From positions 248,001-312,000 of the forward strand of contig NZ_JAHXYH010000003.1 of NCBI RefSeq assembly GCF_019970065.1: 64,000 nt of DNA, in the 5' to 3' direction. Shown here in pieces: positions 42,856 through 51,190 of the stretch (its first letter is position 1; the number at the start of each line of letters is the position of its first letter). Below the pieces are notes generated by a model. It had not been told where the DNA came from. It did no database searches and worked only from the letters and a program-made list of their open reading frames with translations. The stretch comes from Chryseobacterium sp. OSA05B. Lineage in GTDB: Bacteria > Bacteroidota > Bacteroidia > Flavobacteriales > Weeksellaceae. The translations under genes and the position numbers were made by a program.

Positions 42856-43638
42856 TCAATCTCTCTGTATCTGCCTGTCTCCGGATGTTTCGTCTTCCGA
42901 TTGTCCTGCCTTCCAATAGGAAACCATATGCATACCGTGTGAATCCCAGTTTAATTCTGTTTTGAAATAACTGCGGATTTCTTTTGCCGTGGTATATTCG
43001 GTAGCGGCATAGACATATTCTTTCAGTATTCCTTTGGGAAAGACAAAACTTTTAACAAGATGCGCAAGTTGACTTCCCTTCTCAGGATGCGGGTTATTAA
43101 GCCATTCCACAGATAGATCGGCGGCAGAACATAAAATGGTTTCATCTTCTTTTCCATGTACCTCTAAAAAAACTTTTGCGGTTACAAAGGAAGGCAGCTG
43201 TTCTACAATTGCACTGATCACCGGTAACGCTGTAGCATCGCCAACCAGTAGATAGAAGTCAGCATCCGGAACCAATGGTCTCGTGCTTTCCTTCATGCCT
43301 ATTTCAAGTAAATCACCCGGTTTTGCATTCATTGCCCATGCCGATGCCGGACTGTTTTCCCCATGAGCGACAAAATCAATAGTCAGTTCGCGGTTTTCCA
43401 GATCAATCTTACGGTTGGTGTAGGTTCTTATTCTTACTGCCGGTTCCGGGTTTTGATCTGCTGTGTGATCCGGAATAAATATTTTGTTATTGGATCCGGA
43501 TTGAACATTCGTTAATAATTCAATTTGGGTTTCATCAATTTTAAATACGACCCGGATAAGATGCGGCGTGAGGTATTTTTTATCTTTAACGGTAAATACA
43601 GAGCGTATTTTTCGGGTTATTGCTGGACTTGTTGTCAT
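42856..43638 (-). CDS. Siderophore-interacting protein (ferric-siderophore reductase)
   Basis: 260 aa. FAD site VRIRTYTNRKID (RxYT), FVAHGENSPASAWA, NAD(P) site LLVGDATALPVISAIVE, and AATEYTTAKEIRSYFKTELNW near the C-terminus: the full SIP layout. The family releases iron from ferric siderophores in the cytoplasm using NAD(P)H. It starts 12 nt after the MFS gene, so both are on one transcript. Confidence 0.9.
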   Translation of the reverse strand: MTTSPAITRKIRSVFTVKDKKYLTPHLIRVVFKIDETQIELLTNVQSGSNNKIFIPDHTADQNPEPAVRIRTYTNRKIDLENRELTIDFVAHGENSPASAWAMNAKPGDLLEIGMKESTRPLVPDADFYLLVGDATALPVISAIVEQLPSFVTAKVFLEVHGKEDETILCSAADLSVEWLNNPHPEKGSQLAHLVKSFVFPKGILKEYVYAATEYTTAKEIRSYFKTELNWDSHGMHMVSYWKAGQSEDETSGDRQIQRD

Positions 43639-43650
43639 TGTTGTAAAGAA

Positions 43651-44826
43651 TTATTTTTTATTAGATATTAGGATGATCATCGAAAGAACGCAGCTTACGG
43701 CTCCAAAAAGATACACCGCCTGATAATTAAACCATCCCGCAGCAAGGCCTGCAGCCGGACCGGCCAATCCCAACGAAAGATCTACAAAAGCCACATAAGC
43801 TCCTAAAGCCGTTCCTCTCATCTGGGGTTTTACTTTCTGAATGGCCAATACTCCGAGAGCCGGGAAAATAAGGGAAAAACCTATTCCTGTCAGTCCGCAT
43901 CCGATGAGGGCCACTGCTTTTGAGGCCGAAGTCCAGATCATGATCTGTCCGGCCACTTCAATTATCAACGAGATAAAAGCGACTTTGAAACCCCCAAATT
44001 TGTCAGGAAAAGAAGCAAAGAAAATTCTGGTCAAAACATAGCATGCCCCGAAAGTCATGAAAGCCAGCGATGCATCACCCCAGTTTTTCTCCATAAAGAA
44101 AAGGCCTACAAAAGAAGCAATACATCCGAATGCCATAGAGGAAAACGCAAGGCTTAACCCTTGTCCGGCTACTGTTTTGATCACCTTATAAAAAGGGGTT
44201 CTGATATGGTCTTTATCCACTGGAATAGCGGGAAGTTTCACTGTAGAAATCCAGCTGATAAGCGGCAGCAGCATGATCAGAATAAATGCCGGAAGGTCTC
44301 CAAAGCCTTTACTCAGCCAGATGCTTGACGGAGCTCCGACTGCAATACCCGCATACATGGCAATCCCGTTCCAGGTCATGACTTTTCCTGATTTTTCATG
44401 GCCTACAAGCCCTATCCCCCAGGTTAAAGCTCCCGTAACCAGAAAACTTTCACCTACTCCATGAATGATTCTGGCCAGCAGCAGAAAACCGAGGGCAAGT
44501 AAGGGGGTAGACTGGCAGGATACTGAAAGAATATAGGCCGCTCCGGCAATGACAGATAATATGATGCCTGACATTTTGCTTTTTTTAGCGCCTTTTGTAT
44601 CTGTTATTTTCCCGGAATAAGCTCGGGTTACAAGGGTTGCCAGCGACTGAAGTCCAATCACCAGTCCGATGATAAGGCTGTTGAATCCTAAATTGTTCTG
44701 AACAAATTTCGGAAGTACACCCAAGGCAATTCCTATCGTCAGATATATGGCAAAAACCGACAGGATAATAGGCATGGTTGCCTGATAGAAATTAATGGTC
44801 TGTCCCTTTGCTAATGTTGCACTCAT
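43651..44826 (-). CDS. MFS transporter, likely siderophore or drug exporter
   Basis: 391 aa with 12 membrane segments. Signature between helices 2 and 3: RAYSGKITDTKGAKKSKMSG. It resembles the arabinose-efflux/YfcJ-like group. Its operon with a siderophore-interacting reductase points to export or import of a siderophore or iron-binding metabolite; this is inference. It is the promoter-proximal gene, with an FNR/CRP-type palindrome placed at an activator-like distance upstream. Confidence 0.88.
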   Translation of the reverse strand: MSATLAKGQTINFYQATMPIILSVFAIYLTIGIALGVLPKFVQNNLGFNSLIIGLVIGLQSLATLVTRAYSGKITDTKGAKKSKMSGIILSVIAGAAYILSVSCQSTPLLALGFLLLARIIHGVGESFLVTGALTWGIGLVGHEKSGKVMTWNGIAMYAGIAVGAPSSIWLSKGFGDLPAFILIMLLPLISWISTVKLPAIPVDKDHIRTPFYKVIKTVAGQGLSLAFSSMAFGCIASFVGLFFMEKNWGDASLAFMTFGACYVLTRIFFASFPDKFGGFKVAFISLIIEVAGQIMIWTSASKAVALIGCGLTGIGFSLIFPALGVLAIQKVKPQMRGTALGAYVAFVDLSLGLAGPAAGLAAGWFNYQAVYLFGAVSCVLSMIILISNKK

Positions 44827-44850
44827 AATTTTTGTTTAAATATTTCGGTG

Positions 44851-44895
44851 CAAATGTCCTGGTATGGCAGAAAAAAAACTTTGACTTAGGTCAAA
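44851..44895 (-). promoter_or_regulatory. FNR/CRP-type box and -7 element of the MFS-SIP operon
   Basis: TTTGAC-TTAG-GTCAAA (44880-44895) is a perfect 6-4-6 palindrome of Crp/Fnr type. A -7-like GACATTTG (44858-44851, minus strand) puts transcription start near 44844, so the box is centred about 43 bp upstream and takes the place of a -33 element, as in class II activation. Confidence 0.65.
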
Positions 44896-44912
44896 AAAGG
44901 AAAACAGAGCTT

Positions 44913-45521
44913 TTATTTAAAATCGAGAAAACCGTCAGAAAGTTTTTTCCACTGGATTTTGGAAATGCCCACCATTCCTCCTGCGGATACCATAAGATTT
45001 CTAACGATATCGATAAATCCCGCGTTGAAATTGGGTTTCTCGTTCCGTCCGTAGACTGCGGCTTTTAAGTGAGTGGGTGTTCTGGAAATCATAAACGTGG
45101 ATGTAGCTTTAGGACTATAAAAATGCGCAATATGATTGCTCTGTGGATGTTCAGGATTTCTGGATGGAGTGCATGTGATCATAATACTTTCCGAGATATT
45201 GTCCTCCTGAAAACAGATATCAGTTATTTCTACCCAGTCATAGCCTTTCGCCTCCTGTTCTCCCGGACCGGGAATATCGATTCTCATGAAATCTGCCATC
45301 TGAGGAGTTCTTCCTACCCCATTTCCTTCGGAATCATAAAGTTTAAAGTCTGCAAACCCTTCTCCACAGTAGCTTTTCCATTGGTCAAACGCAAAAAATC
45401 TTTCTTTCAACAGTTCAAACTTTACCGGAAGAAGTGCCGGTTCAAACTGTTTTTCGCTTTCTGTATCGTGAAATCCACCGGATATCTGTTGGGGAACTCT
45501 TGGAATCTGTTTTGGTTTCAT
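44913..45521 (-). CDS. Hypothetical protein
   Basis: 202 aa from the ATG at 45521; the -7-like TAGTTTTG at 45555-45548 on the minus strand rules against the longer frame. Soluble, no signal peptide. Landmarks: MKPKQIPRVPQQISGGFHDT, FDQWKSYCGEGFADFKLYDSEG, DFMRIDIPGPGEQEAKGYDWVEI, SNHIAHFYSPKATSTFMISR. The sequence looks like a compact beta-rich domain with conserved aromatic residues, but I do not recognise the family. It ends 18 nt from the palindrome of the MFS operon. Confidence 0.7.
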   Translation of the reverse strand: MKPKQIPRVPQQISGGFHDTESEKQFEPALLPVKFELLKERFFAFDQWKSYCGEGFADFKLYDSEGNGVGRTPQMADFMRIDIPGPGEQEAKGYDWVEITDICFQEDNISESIMITCTPSRNPEHPQSNHIAHFYSPKATSTFMISRTPTHLKAAVYGRNEKPNFNAGFIDIVRNLMVSAGGMVGISKIQWKKLSDGFLDFK

Positions 45522-45889
45522 GAGGTGGAATTTTGTACTAAGGTATACAAAACTAAAGGATTTCTTTATGAGCAGAGTCACAACATCAGATTGGCGTGGA
45601 TAAAACGCTTATTTAATAATGGAAATATAAAAACCTCTCAAGGGAGAGGCCGATGTTAAAACGTAATGTATTGAGATATATGGAGTTTTATAATGCAAGC
45701 AAAAATATAAATAATGGGATGATACATTTTATGATTGGAGTCATGTTGTGGTAATTTCATTGCGGATTTGTTAAAGTTTGCTTATTCTACCCTCTTTTTG
45801 TAAACTAATATTTATTTTTGGGTAAAAATTTAAAAGCAACAGATGGATATTGACCTGAATCATTCAATCTCACAGTCTGTACGTCCGAT
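45522..45889. other. Intergenic region between hypothetical protein and Crp/Fnr gene
   Basis: 368 bases between divergent genes. It contains the minus-strand -7 TAGTTTTG (45555-45548), a hairpin CCTCTC/GAGAGG (45634-45649) with a T-rich minus-strand tail (terminator-like), and TATTTTTG (45811-45818, plus strand) ahead of the Crp gene without a good -33 partner. Confidence 0.4.
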
Positions 45890-46492
45890 ATGCCTATGAT
45901 AATCGATGAAGAACTTTTATTGTCCTCAGGAGCCGAACTTGTCCGTTATGTGGTAAACGATGTTATTTTTAAAGAAGGTGATACCCCGAAGTATTATTTT
46001 CAGATCAAAACCGGAACTGTAAAGATCAATAACTATCATGAAGACGGACGGGAAGTCATTCACAGCATCCCTTTTGACGGGCATTGCCTTGTAGAGAGCT
46101 CCCTGTTTATTGATAAAGCCTACCCCGTTAATGCCATGGCGATGACCAGCTGCGAGATTATGAGACTGGATAAGGGTAAGTTTTTAGCGCTTATAGGCAG
46201 CTCGCCCGATCTTCTTGCAAAACTGTACAGCTATACAGCAGAAAGGATGTATTTCAGACATGTGATGCTGAATAACATTTCTGCACCTGATCCGGGAACC
46301 AAAGTAAAACGGGTGATGGAGTGTCTGAAATCTTATAATCAGTACACTGATAAGTATTCCTATCAGTTTCCGTTTACACGGCAGCAACTGGCTTCCCTTA
46401 CCGGTTTATGCGTAGAAACCGTTATCCGGGTGGTTAAAAAAATGGAGAAAGAAGAAATGGTGCGAATAGAAAACGGTAAAATATTTTATTGA
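45890..46492 (+). CDS. Crp/Fnr-family transcriptional regulator
   Basis: 200 aa. The N-terminal cyclic-nucleotide-type barrel has VIFKEGDTPKYYFQIKTGTVKI and HSIPFDGHCLVESSLF. The C-terminal HTH reads FTRQQLASLTGLCVETVIRVVKKMEKEEMV, with recognition residues ETVIR. No Fe-S cysteine cluster at the N-terminus. It is convergent with the AraC regulator, with no bases between the stops. It could also bind the TTTGAC palindrome about 1 kb to its left. Confidence 0.88.
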   Translation: MPMIIDEELLLSSGAELVRYVVNDVIFKEGDTPKYYFQIKTGTVKINNYHEDGREVIHSIPFDGHCLVESSLFIDKAYPVNAMAMTSCEIMRLDKGKFLALIGSSPDLLAKLYSYTAERMYFRHVMLNNISAPDPGTKVKRVMECLKSYNQYTDKYSYQFPFTRQQLASLTGLCVETVIRVVKKMEKEEMVRIENGKIFY

Positions 46493-47503
46493 TCAGAACT
46501 TTTTCAGCTGACTTGGGACGATGCCGAATTTCTTTTTGAAAGCCGTAGAAAAGTGGCGTGGATTTTTGTACCCCATTGCATCTGAAACTTCGCTGATATT
46601 CATATCTTTTTCCAGAATCATTTTCCTGGCTTCTTCCATTTTAAGACTGTTCCAGAATCCGAAAACGGTAGTTCCGAAGAGCTCCTTAAATCCTTTTTTA
46701 AGAGTAAATTCATTAGTTCCGGCATAATGGGCAAGCTCAATCAGTGAATGATCTGAATCACGGTTTTTCATGATAAAATCCTTTACGGCGTGAATCTTGT
46801 CAACTTCTGTCCTTTTTAAAGAACTTTTTATCAGTGACTGATCAGCGATCTGTTCAAACTGCAAAAGCATCAGTTCAATGGTTTTTGCTTCCATAAACAT
46901 CCTTTTGAACAGGCCTTTTCGATCACAGTGGATGATCTCATGAATAAGCTGATACATCTGTGCATTGATCCTGTTATGAACCGGATTCAACTGACAGCCA
47001 TTCCCTTTTTCCATACGGTTTCTGAAGGTTTCAAATAGCGGAGACCCTGCCGGCATAAATCTTTTGAAAAAATCCGGTGAAAGGTTGATCTCAAATAGCT
47101 CAAAATTTTTGCTCTCCCACTCCATCGTTCCTTCCATTCCCGATGCATAGATAATATTGTTCTGACAGTCTGAAAAATCTATATTTTCAGAGAAATTTCC
47201 TGAAACCGCGCTGCTTTTTCCTTTCAGGGCGAAATGCATTTCCACTGTTTCATGATCGGTTTCAAAATTCAGCAGGGTTTTGTCTGCAAGGTTGGCCTGT
47301 CCGAATCCGATATGAATATCTCCAAAATAAATCTCGCGATAACTTCCTTTTCCATACGGCAGCTCCAGATGCGTTTCACATTCCGTGATATCCTGATATT
47401 GAAAATGACCAGTGAGCGGATGGTCTCTCTCCATCAGCGGATTTGCAATATCATCTCCATACAGTTTAAGTGCCATTGATATTGGTTTATTTCTCCTTTT
47501 CAC
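46493..47503 (-). CDS. PchR-like AraC-family regulator
   Basis: 336 aa. The long N-terminal sensor domain (FELFEINLSPDFFKRFMPAGSP) and C-terminal HTH pair (LIELAHYAGTNEFTLKKGFKELFG; ISEVSDAMGYKNPRHFSTAFKKKFG) match regulators of the PchR/YbtA type, which sense ferric siderophores. This agrees with the siderophore reductase/exporter cluster 2 kb away. Divergent from the VOC-MATE pair. Confidence 0.85.
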   Translation of the reverse strand: MKRRNKPISMALKLYGDDIANPLMERDHPLTGHFQYQDITECETHLELPYGKGSYREIYFGDIHIGFGQANLADKTLLNFETDHETVEMHFALKGKSSAVSGNFSENIDFSDCQNNIIYASGMEGTMEWESKNFELFEINLSPDFFKRFMPAGSPLFETFRNRMEKGNGCQLNPVHNRINAQMYQLIHEIIHCDRKGLFKRMFMEAKTIELMLLQFEQIADQSLIKSSLKRTEVDKIHAVKDFIMKNRDSDHSLIELAHYAGTNEFTLKKGFKELFGTTVFGFWNSLKMEEARKMILEKDMNISEVSDAMGYKNPRHFSTAFKKKFGIVPSQLKKF

Positions 47504-47535
47504 GGACTTTTTACTCCGCGATACAGACCTGAAAA

Positions 47536-47591
47536 GCTAAGCTTAGCATTTATATTTGCCAAAGTTAATGATTATTTAGAATCATTCTTAA
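47536..47591. promoter_or_regulatory. Divergent control region with palindromes and back-to-back -7 elements
   Basis: In order: perfect palindrome GCTAAGCTTAGC (47536-47547), plus-strand -7 TATATTTG (47551-47558), minus-strand -7 TAACTTTG (47567-47560), and the Fur-like inverted repeat TTTAGAAT-C-ATTCTTAA (47575-47591, 7 of 8 arm positions paired). Neither -7 has a clear -33 partner, as expected for activator-dependent promoters. Confidence 0.5.
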
Positions 47592-47604
47592 TTATAAAAT
47601 ATAA

Positions 47605-48255
47605 ATGATGCACTTAAGCCATGTTTTATTCCGTACAGACAATCTACAACGGTCAGTTCAGCAACTGACAGATGCCGGATTTAGCGTTGAATACGGAGCT
47701 CATCCTTCCAAAGCCTACAATGCGTTTATCTGGTTTGAAGAGGGTGTTTTTATTGAGATTTTTAAAATCCGAACTATTCCCTTGCTATTCAGATGGCTGA
47801 TGCGAATATTTGGGTATTCACCAGTTTTGGACCGGATGAAGGTTTGGAATGAAAGTTCAGGCTGGTGCGACTGGTCACTGGAAACCCAGGAGAAAGACCT
47901 GAAATATTATCAGCTTCTTCTGGAATATTTAGACATTGGGTGCAAGATTTTCAAAAGCACCCGAAAGGATTTTCATGGAAGAAAACTCTCATGGCGGCTT
48001 GCCATACCTGAGGACACCCAATTTCCTTTTTTAATGTCTGCCTATTCCCTAAATCCCAGACCTGAAAAGATGATACACCCTAATGGAATTAAAAAGGTGC
48101 GAATCATCAAAGTAGGAAAAGAAAAACTGGATACTGTTCTTCTCGATGCCCTCATCGAGGATAAAAAACCATTGGAACTCATAGAAGGCTGTCAAGGACT
48201 TCAGACTGTAGAGTTTCTTCATTCAGATATAAAAATAGAAGATATACTTATATAA
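47605..48255 (+). CDS. VOC/glyoxalase-like protein
   Basis: 216 aa. It begins MMHLSHVLFRTDNLQRSVQQLTDAGFSVEYG, the typical first beta-alpha-beta unit of a glyoxalase-3-like VOC protein, then AFIWFEEGVFIEIF. The second half is less typical, with LSWRLAIPEDTQFPFLMS. Metal ligands cannot be assigned with certainty. Its stop overlaps the MATE start by one base (TAATG), so the two are translationally coupled. It may modify or bind the compound exported by MATE, as many VOC proteins do in drug resistance; inference. Confidence 0.75.
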   Translation: MMHLSHVLFRTDNLQRSVQQLTDAGFSVEYGAHPSKAYNAFIWFEEGVFIEIFKIRTIPLLFRWLMRIFGYSPVLDRMKVWNESSGWCDWSLETQEKDLKYYQLLLEYLDIGCKIFKSTRKDFHGRKLSWRLAIPEDTQFPFLMSAYSLNPRPEKMIHPNGIKKVRIIKVGKEKLDTVLLDALIEDKKPLELIEGCQGLQTVEFLHSDIKIEDILI

Positions 48256-49601
48256 TGGAAAAGCAAAAACAACTTATTTTAAACGGAAATATGTATCAGG
48301 TGATGTGGCAGCTTTCTTGGCCGGCCGTAATTGCCATGGTCCTATATGGAATGAATAATTTTCTGGATGGAATCTTTGTCGGCCATCTGATCAGTACAAC
48401 AGCACTGGCGGCAGTAGGTATAGCCTATCCGCTGGCTCAGTTTGCCCAGGGATTCGGAACCTTGATCGGAACGGGAATTGGTTCTGCAGTGAGTATCTGG
48501 ATTGGCTCTGAGGACAAGGAAAAACTGAACAACTCTTTGGGAACAGCGAATTATCTTACGTTAATTTTTTCTGTTCTTATTACCATTCCATGCTTTATTT
48601 TCGGAAAAGAACTGGTATATATGATGGGCGGAAGAGGTGAAATTCTTTCATTGGGGACTGAGTACTTCCGTGCAACGATTCTCGGAAGCTTTTTCTGGAT
48701 TCACGGTCTGGCCCTGAATATGATGATCCGTGCAGAAGGACGTATGAAGACCGCAGCATGGATGATTGCTGTAGGGCTGGTGGTGGATGTCGCTTTAAAA
48801 CCTGTTTTTATCCATACGTTTGGCTGGGGAGTGGCCGGTGCTGCCTGGGCTACCAATATTTCAATGATTATTTACACGGTTCTTGGGGTTTGGTATTATT
48901 CCTCAGGAAAAGCTTCTTTTAAAACCAGATTCTGGTCATTAAAAAAAGACAAAGCGATTATTAAGGAAGCGCTTTCGCTGGGAATGCCGGGATTTATTAT
49001 GATGATCATGATCGTTATACAGAATATTGTAGTCTTCAATGTACTGGCGAGGTACGGAAAAGATTCGGATATTACCTTTTTTACCGCAGTGAATAGATTC
49101 TATATTCTTCTGAATACCCCGCTTTGGGGCCTGATGCGAGCCCTTCAGCCGGTTTCGGGTATGAATTACGGAGCCGGAAAATATGAAAGAAGTATCAATG
49201 CCTACCGGATTTTCTCTTTAGTCGGATTAATGATTCTGTTACCATTCTGGCTCTTTGTGATGTTCTACCCATCAGGTGTATTATCGGTGATGATTCCGGA
49301 TATGGTTTTCAGCAATACCCAATTGACTGATTTCAGAATTTACATGAGTATTCTGCCTGCATTGCCTTTTCTTTTCATGGCAATGGTATGGTTTCCGTCT
49401 GTAGATTATGCTAAACCGGCTACCGTGATCAGCATTTTAAGACAGGTTGTTTTCTATATTCCAGCCCTCTTGATTGTTCCTTTGATATACGGAATAAGTG
49501 GCATATATACAGCGAGTGCTGTCATTGACTGGATTATTTTTGGATTGGTGATTTATGCAGTAGGAAAAAATTGCAAAAAACTGAAAGAAAGAGCCCATTA
49601 A
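48255..49601 (+). CDS. MATE-family multidrug efflux transporter
   Basis: 448 aa with 12 membrane helices in two MatE halves (SWPAVIAMVLYGMNNFLDGIFVGHL; ALSLGMPGFIMMIMIVIQNIVVFNVL). QPVSGMNYGAGKYERSINAYRI matches the conserved loop after helix 8. It exports organic cations or drugs in exchange for Na+ or H+. Translationally coupled to the VOC gene. A terminator follows 130 nt downstream. Confidence 0.92.
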   Translation: MEKQKQLILNGNMYQVMWQLSWPAVIAMVLYGMNNFLDGIFVGHLISTTALAAVGIAYPLAQFAQGFGTLIGTGIGSAVSIWIGSEDKEKLNNSLGTANYLTLIFSVLITIPCFIFGKELVYMMGGRGEILSLGTEYFRATILGSFFWIHGLALNMMIRAEGRMKTAAWMIAVGLVVDVALKPVFIHTFGWGVAGAAWATNISMIIYTVLGVWYYSSGKASFKTRFWSLKKDKAIIKEALSLGMPGFIMMIMIVIQNIVVFNVLARYGKDSDITFFTAVNRFYILLNTPLWGLMRALQPVSGMNYGAGKYERSINAYRIFSLVGLMILLPFWLFVMFYPSGVLSVMIPDMVFSNTQLTDFRIYMSILPALPFLFMAMVWFPSVDYAKPATVISILRQVVFYIPALLIVPLIYGISGIYTASAVIDWIIFGLVIYAVGKNCKKLKERAH

Positions 49602-49926
49602 AAGCATAGGTTATTTTTAAGTAGAATTAATAATTTTTTAATATTTATGCTTTTATGGTGTTTTTCATAATATAAATTTTGCTTATATTTGAGCTTCGAA
49701 ATAATTTTTTTTCATCATTTGTGTTTTTTTAAGGCCTCCTCATTCAGGAGGCCTTTTTCATTATATGCATACGTAATTGTTTATCTGATGTGTATATGGA
49801 AATGAAAATTGAGAAATTTGCAGGTTAAGTGTAAATACGGAATAATGAATTTGGTACTTTATACGCTGATATATATCCCTTTAAAGTGACAACTTTGTAA
49901 TGTTAAACAACTTAAAACATTACACC
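49602..49926. other. Intergenic region with orphan -7 element and terminator
   Basis: 325 bases between MATE and lectin genes. It holds TATATTTG (49684-49691) with only a partial -33, a terminator at 49728-49760, and CAACTTTG (49890-49897), a one-mismatch -7 before the lectin. No coding sequence seen. Confidence 0.45.
49728..49760 (+). terminator. Terminator downstream of the MATE gene
   Basis: Perfect 10-bp stem AAGGCCTCCT/AGGAGGCCTT with loop CATTC, followed by TTTCATT and preceded by a T run. Confidence 0.9.
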
Positions 49927-50271
49927 ATGTCAAAATTCAAAATCAACATCGTTGCAGGTCCGCTTTGGAGCAACGACGAAGCACAAAAAATCGGAGGCCG
50001 TATTGCTGCGGCACATTTAGGAAAATTCACTGGACAATGGAGCACCATTGTTGAAGGTCAGATGAGCGTTATCGAAGTTGAATACGATACAGAATCATCT
50101 GGAAGTACGGAATATAAATTGAATGTCCTTGCCGGACCTATCTGGAGCACTGAAGATGCGAAGGAAGTATGTCCAGCAATATGCGCTTCTTATGGAGGCA
50201 CATGGACAGGAGCTTGGTCAACAGTTGTTGAAGGCAAAATGAGCGTTTGCGAATGCTTATTTAAATTCTAG
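49927..50271 (+). CDS. Mannan-binding lectin of the Microcystis viridis lectin (MVL) family
   Basis: 114 aa from the ATG at 49927 (an in-frame ATG at 49900 would add an unlikely 9-residue tail). Two tandem repeats of about 50 residues: FKINIVAGPLWSNDEAQ...FTGQWSTIVEGQMSVIEVEY and YKLNVLAGPIWSTEDAK...WTGAWSTVVEGKMSVCECLF. The AGPLWS, FTGQW and VEGxMSV blocks are those of MVL, which binds the Man2GlcNAc2 core of N-glycans. No signal peptide, as in cyanobacterial MVL. Repeat 2 carries four Cys absent from repeat 1 (CPAIC, CEC). Single gene with its own terminator. Confidence 0.9.
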   Translation: MSKFKINIVAGPLWSNDEAQKIGGRIAAAHLGKFTGQWSTIVEGQMSVIEVEYDTESSGSTEYKLNVLAGPIWSTEDAKEVCPAICASYGGTWTGAWSTVVEGKMSVCECLFKF

Positions 50272-50296
50272 GAACTATTTAAATTCATAATAGATT

Positions 50297-50324
50297 AATC
50301 TCCGGGGTAACCCGGAGATTTTTG
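50297..50324 (+). terminator. Terminator after the lectin gene
   Basis: Perfect 10-bp stem AATCTCCGGG/CCCGGAGATT with loop GTAA, followed by TTTGA; partly shared with the convergent AraC gene end. Confidence 0.85.
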
Positions 50325-50336
50325 ATTTACCCTAAA

Positions 50337-51119
50337 TTATTGAGTTGTTTTGATAAAATCGGTAGGCTTCGACTGCATGACAGACTGGAAACTTCTCGTA
50401 AAAGCCTGTACACTTTTATACCCTACCCGATACGCCGTTTCCGATATGGTAAGATCACCGGAACTCAGCAGTTCCAGACTTTTAATGATCCGCAATACCT
50501 GCTGGTACTTGATCAGTGTCATTCCTGTTTCTTTCTTAAAAATACGTTCCAGCGTTCGTAAGGAAAGCAGGGATATTTCACTTAAGTCTTCTATTCTGAT
50601 ATCTTCCTGATAATGATGGTGCAGATATTCAATCGGTTTAGACAGACGTTTATCTTCAGGAAGACTGATGTGCAGCTTCAGGGAATGTTCTACAAAACGG
50701 GGAAGTTCATTGAAAAGTGCTTTTAAGAACACCATTTCATCCGGATCTTTTATCCTGCTTTTTGACCATCTTTCCGAATACTTTATCATTTCCTTTAAAA
50801 CGGGTGGAACTGAAAATACATTGATTTCACGATGAAAAGAAGCGTTTGGACCTACATCAGCAAACATGATCATCAGCTTGATTTTCTCAGAATGTGTATT
50901 CGTTTTATGAATAGAACCTGGGGGAATCCATGCAGCATGGTTTTGTGGAAGCAGATAGATCTTTCCTTCTATGGTAATGTACTGAAATCCGCTTTCTACA
51001 TAGACCAGCTGCCCTTTTTCATGGGAATGAAGGATGTCATCATGGCTCCAGTTGTCTTCAAACCATACAAAATAAGGTTTGTTCAGTTCATCAATAGCAA
51101 TTGTGTCGTGTGGATTCAT
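50337..51119 (-). CDS. AraC-family regulator (cupin + HTH) paired with MFS transporter
   Basis: 260 aa. Cupin domain DILHSHEKGQLVYVESGFQYITIEG...AAWIPPGSIHKTN and C-terminal HTH IEDLSEISLLSLRTLERIFKKETGMTLIKYQ...AYRVGYKSVQAFTRSFQSVM. This architecture is typical of regulators placed divergently from MFS transporters. It starts 72 nt from the start of the MFS gene with mirror-image -7 elements between them. Confidence 0.9.
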   Translation of the reverse strand: MNPHDTIAIDELNKPYFVWFEDNWSHDDILHSHEKGQLVYVESGFQYITIEGKIYLLPQNHAAWIPPGSIHKTNTHSEKIKLMIMFADVGPNASFHREINVFSVPPVLKEMIKYSERWSKSRIKDPDEMVFLKALFNELPRFVEHSLKLHISLPEDKRLSKPIEYLHHHYQEDIRIEDLSEISLLSLRTLERIFKKETGMTLIKYQQVLRIIKSLELLSSGDLTISETAYRVGYKSVQAFTRSFQSVMQSKPTDFIKTTQ

Positions 51120-51141
51120 GTCGTTTTAAGTTAAAACTTTG

Positions 51142-51175
51142 GCAAAATTAAACAAAACAACTGAATTAATTTTGC
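51142..51175. promoter_or_regulatory. Mirror-image divergent promoter pair (AraC / MFS)
   Basis: GCAAAATTAA (51142-51151) and TTAATTTTGC (51166-51175) are perfect 10-bp inverted arms 14 nt apart. Each contains an outward-facing TAATTTTG -7 element, one for each divergent gene. The -33 position of each promoter falls on the other arm, so the promoters overlap and probably compete. Confidence 0.6.
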
Positions 51176-51190
51176 ATCAAATATATCTGT

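Noticed and set aside
45069..45659. Plus-strand frame of about 196 codons
   Set aside because: Antisense to the minus-strand 202-aa gene; composition rich in Cys, Phe and Arg without domain features.
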